DNA from: an uncultured Opitutaceae bacterium
GTDB lineage: Bacteria > Verrucomicrobiota > Verrucomicrobiia > Opitutales > Opitutaceae
DNA length: 9,554 nucleotides
Assembly: GCA_937128785.1 (NCBI GenBank)
Contig: CAKZMS010000435.1
Span: 1-9,554, forward strand
Direction of reading: 5' to 3'
Shown piece after piece: positions 6,773 through 9,554 of the stretch. Under the pieces are notes generated by a model that was given only the letters and a program-made list of their open reading frames with translations, searched no databases and was not told the DNA's origin. Position 1 is the first letter of the stretch. Each line of letters opens with the position of its first letter. Made by a program: the position numbers and the translations under genes.

Positions 6773-7236
6773 TCACCCGCCCCCTGGACCTTTCGTCGAA
6801 GCTGCGGCCCGCTCCCCGGTCGATGGATACGTTGTTCTATGTGAATGTTGCGCTGCTGGGCTTGTTCTTTGTGTTGTTTGGCTCGCGTTTTGTGATGTCC
6901 CCGGGAATCGAACTCCTGAGGCCGGAATTTGACCTGCCCGAGTCCGAGGGAGGGGGAGGGATGGCGATCAACACGACCGCAGTCATCAGTGTGTTGGGCC
7001 CAAACATGGTATTCACTGGGGAGGGAAGGATGAGTTTCAGCGAATTGGAGGCCTGGTTGCCGACGCAGGTGGCCCGGGGAGGCGAACAAGAGTCCCGCTT
7101 ACTCGTGCGAGCTGATGCTCAAGTCCCGGCCAGCGATCTCCTGCGTTTGTCCGACATCGCGACGGCCGCGGGGTTTTCCGGGGTACATCTGGCCTTGGAG
7201 CGGGAGCGAGGTTCCGAGTTTTCCACCCAACCCTGA
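6769..7236 (+). CDS. Divergent ExbD/TolR-family motor subunit
   Basis: A 155-residue single-pass membrane protein. A basic N-terminus (1-17) precedes a membrane helix at 21-38 (TLFYVNVALLGLFFVLFG) that begins next to Asp20. In ExbD/TolR one Asp at the start of the helix is essential for proton coupling, and Asp20 is the only candidate. MSPGIEL at 43-49 resembles the family segment just outside the membrane. The periplasmic end (110-143, with LLVRADAQVPASDLLRLSDI then AAGFSGVHLAL) matches the ExbD/TolR periplasmic fold, in which 'aD..v....l..v...a...G...v.la' is conserved. Similarity is low elsewhere, and there is a Gly-rich linker at 61-64. It overlaps the ExbB-like gene by ATGA and is followed two bases later by the fourth gene. 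The family assignment is fairly sure; the transported or anchored partner is unknown. Confidence 0.75.
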   Translation: MITRPLDLSSKLRPAPRSMDTLFYVNVALLGLFFVLFGSRFVMSPGIELLRPEFDLPESEGGGGMAINTTAVISVLGPNMVFTGEGRMSFSELEAWLPTQVARGGEQESRLLVRADAQVPASDLLRLSDIATAAGFSGVHLALERERGSEFSTQP

Positions 7237-7238
7237 GT

Positions 7239-7976
7239 GTGAATATTATTTCCAAATGGCTGGTTAAGTGGGGTTTATCGGTTCTGGGGTCGGGAGTCCT
7301 CGTCTTGATGGGCTTGGGCATGGTCAGGGTGTCGGAAGCCCCCCGTGGGACGGTGCAGCCAGATTCAGCCGGTCGGGGGGGCGTTTTGCTGGCCGATCTG
7401 GCGACCGAAGCGGAAAACGCCGAACTTGTTGGAGAACTGGCTCTAAAGGATCCGACGCCCCTTTTTTTACCAACCCGCTGGAACAGCGGTCAGGTGGATC
7501 GAGCCATGACGGCGGAGCGCTCCTCCGGGGCCTCGTTTGGGCAAATTGATGCCAAATGGGTATTTCCGGACGGGGAGAACCGCCTGAATTTGCCCGATGG
7601 GGTGGCCGTGCCCAATTCGGCGGTCTCGGCGCTTGAGAGCATGGGCGCGCGTCTCAGGGGCGGGGAGCTGGCCCGCCGGGATGATGTGGACCGGAGTTTG
7701 CCGGCGCGGGCGGGATTGATGGAAGTCGTCGCCATCGGCACGGGGGAAACGGTATTTCGCAAGCCCCTCCCGCTGGGGGAAGCGGGCGGTGCGATATCGG
7801 CACCGATCGAGGCGATGTTGGCGATTAATGCGGGCGGGTTTTGGGTGCGGCCGACCGTCGCTCAGGTGGTTGAAGGAGGGGCTGTAGAATTCGATCGGGT
7901 CAATTTAATGCTCCGAGAAGCCCGTTTGGAGACTTTTTTGGAACCAGGATTCTATCGTATCCTCCTAGGACCTTGA
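7239..7976 (+). CDS. Membrane-anchored protein of unknown function, last gene of the motor operon
   Basis: A 245-residue protein that I do not recognise. It starts with GTG two bases after the stop of the ExbD-like gene, and the reading frame gives a short basic N-terminus then a hydrophobic helix (about 11-29, WGLSVLGSGVLVLMGLGMV). This predicts a type II membrane protein with some 215 residues in the periplasm. The soluble part has a segment with DPTPLFLPTRWN at 71-82, a region around 105-135 rich in Pro, Gly and Asn, and an end reading LEPGFYRILLGP. It lacks the Pro-rich linker and C-terminal signature of TonB and the long helix of TolA. Its place right after the ExbB/ExbD pair, and its topology, make it a candidate force-transducing or regulatory partner of the motor. 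That is inference from context only. Confidence 0.75.
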   Translation: MNIISKWLVKWGLSVLGSGVLVLMGLGMVRVSEAPRGTVQPDSAGRGGVLLADLATEAENAELVGELALKDPTPLFLPTRWNSGQVDRAMTAERSSGASFGQIDAKWVFPDGENRLNLPDGVAVPNSAVSALESMGARLRGGELARRDDVDRSLPARAGLMEVVAIGTGETVFRKPLPLGEAGGAISAPIEAMLAINAGGFWVRPTVAQVVEGGAVEFDRVNLMLREARLETFLEPGFYRILLGP

Positions 7977-8003
7977 AACTTAGCAGTAGTTTGAAAAATG
8001 CAG

Positions 8004-8032
8004 TTGACGGTGATTTTTTGGCTCTTCACGTT
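8004..8032 (+). promoter_or_regulatory. Possible promoter for the tRNA-Thr-tuf transcript
   Basis: TTGACG at 8004-8009 is a good -35 match. The hexamer 17 bases later (CACGTT, 8027-8032) is a poor -10, so the assignment is tentative. The 94-base gap 7977-8070 between the motor operon and tRNA-Thr is locally AT-richer than its surroundings and holds no clear intrinsic terminator. A T-rich tract (8013-8019) sits in the spacer, and the region 8031-8057 is pyrimidine-rich. Confidence 0.3.
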
Positions 8033-8070
8033 CTCCACTCTTTTCTCGTCTTTTGGCGAAGAATCGTATC

Positions 8071-8146
8071 GCCCAGATAGCTCAGTTGGTAGAGCACGTC
8101 CTTGGTAAGGACGAGGTCACCGGTTCGAGTCCGGCTCTGGGCTCCA
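8071..8146 (+). tRNA. tRNA-Thr (anticodon GGT)
   Basis: A 76-base cloverleaf with encoded CCA. The acceptor stem GCCCAGA pairs perfectly with TCTGGGC (8136-8142), followed by discriminator T and CCA. The anticodon stem CGTCC/GGACG encloses loop TTGGTAA, with anticodon GGT at 8104-8106, reading ACC and ACU threonine codons. The D arm has AGCTCAGTTGGTAGAGC and the T loop is TTCGAGT. One oddity is that the outermost T-stem pair (49-65; bases 8119 and 8135) is an A-C mismatch. It sits 55 bases upstream of tuf, the usual place, and is probably cleaved from the same transcript. Confidence 0.95.
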
Positions 8147-8201
8147 CGAAACTTCTCCGCTAGATCCCTCCCACAAATAAACACAACCTCTCCCATTCCA
8201 A
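8147..8201 (+). promoter_or_regulatory. tuf leader without Shine-Dalgarno sequence
   Basis: The 55 bases between tRNA-Thr and the tuf ATG are rich in A, C and T. The last 20 before the ATG contain no GGAG/GAGG-like motif. Initiation on this highly expressed gene therefore probably relies on an unstructured leader and ribosomal protein S1, rather than on anti-SD pairing. That mechanism is inferred. Confidence 0.5.
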
Positions 8202-9392
<1,191 letters not shown>

Positions 9393-9400
9393 ACTGTTTT

Positions 9401-9451
9401 AGTCGATTTAACGACTGCCGAGACCTCTTTTAGGGGTCTCGGCTGCGTCGT
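9401..9451 (+). terminator. Strong hairpin with alternative pairings between tuf and tRNA-Trp
   Basis: GCCGAGACCTC (9417-9427) pairs with GGGGTCTCGGC (9433-9443) in an 11-pair stem with one G-T pair and loop TTTTA. The sequence after it (TGCGTCGTCTAAAG) has no T run, so it is not a standard intrinsic terminator. It may be an attenuator, an RNA-processing signal or a 3' end stabiliser of the tuf message. Just upstream AGTCG (9401-9405) can pair with CGACT (9412-9416), and the ACGAC part of that segment (9411-9415) can instead pair with GTCGT (9447-9451), extending the main stem. tRNA-Trp begins 20 bases downstream. Confidence 0.6.
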
Positions 9452-9471
9452 CTAAAGAATATCTGTCCTAT

Positions 9472-9547
9472 AGGCGTGTAGCTCAATTGGTAGAGTAGCG
9501 GTCTCCAAAACCGTCGGTTGGGGGCTCGATTCCCTCCGCGCCTGCCA
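9472..9547 (+). tRNA. tRNA-Trp (anticodon CCA)
   Basis: A 76-base cloverleaf with encoded CCA and discriminator G. The acceptor AGGCGTG pairs with CGCGCCT (one G-T pair). The anticodon stem GCGGT/ACCGT closes loop CTCCAAA with anticodon CCA at 9505-9507, reading UGG tryptophan. The D arm has AGCTCAATTGGTAGAGT. The T stem GGGGG/CCCTC (one G-T pair) closes loop CTCGATT, so position 54 (base 9525) is C where T is nearly universal in bacterial elongator tRNAs. Its place directly after tuf agrees with the common tuf-tRNA-Trp-secE-nusG order, whose remaining genes would lie beyond the window. Confidence 0.95.
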
Positions 9548-9554
9548 CCTTCCC

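Noticed and set aside
7994..8018. AAAAAT...ATTTTT inverted repeat after the motor operon as a terminator
   Set aside because: The stem is A-T only, with a 13-base loop, and overlaps the putative -35; not convincing as a terminator.

Overview
The window is GC-rich chromosomal DNA from a Gram-negative bacterium. It carries a MotA/TolQ/ExbB motor, a lipoprotein cytochrome c and several signal peptides. The order tRNA-Thr, tuf, tRNA-Trp is the widespread arrangement that usually leads into secE-nusG-rplKAJL-rpoBC, which would lie just right of the window. From overall protein character I lean towards Verrucomicrobiota (Opitutales-like). That is an impression from memory, not a proof. No mobile element, CRISPR array or prophage gene is visible, and no gene-free stretch exceeds 300 bases.

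Layout. Bases 2-130 hold the last codons of a MscS-type mechanosensitive channel (+). Facing it is a secreted alpha/beta-hydrolase (160-1044, -). Diverging from that is a small lipoprotein c-type cytochrome (1247-1699, +). A minus-strand run follows, in transcription order sufE (3293-2883), a TatD-family metal hydrolase (2863-2027) and a small unrecognised 65-residue protein whose ATG overlaps the tatD stop (2030-1833). Diverging from sufE is a four-gene plus-strand operon (3391-7976): a large exported TPR protein, an ExbB/TolQ-type channel subunit, a divergent ExbD/TolR-type subunit and a membrane-anchored protein of unknown function. The right end has tRNA-Thr(GGT), tuf and tRNA-Trp(CCA).

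How the genes work together. The four-gene operon looks like a proton-motive-force-driven envelope machine of the Tol/Ton type. ExbB-like and ExbD-like subunits form the motor. The TPR protein resembles CpoB/YbgF-style periplasmic scaffolds in its C-terminal repeats, and the anchored fourth protein sits where a force-transducing partner might be expected. No recognisable TonB, TolA, TolB or Pal is present. SufE is the sulfur-transfer partner of a SufS cysteine desulfurase that must be encoded elsewhere. tRNA-Thr and tuf are probably co-transcribed.

The most striking oddity is in EF-Tu. The otherwise canonical 396-residue protein has a rewritten switch I: the usual PEEKARGITI-type segment is replaced by [13 protein letters not shown] with two extra residues, while the magnesium-binding Thr is kept. 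Both flanking tRNAs have unusual T arms, tuf has no Shine-Dalgarno sequence, and a pair of mutually exclusive hairpins lies between tuf and tRNA-Trp.
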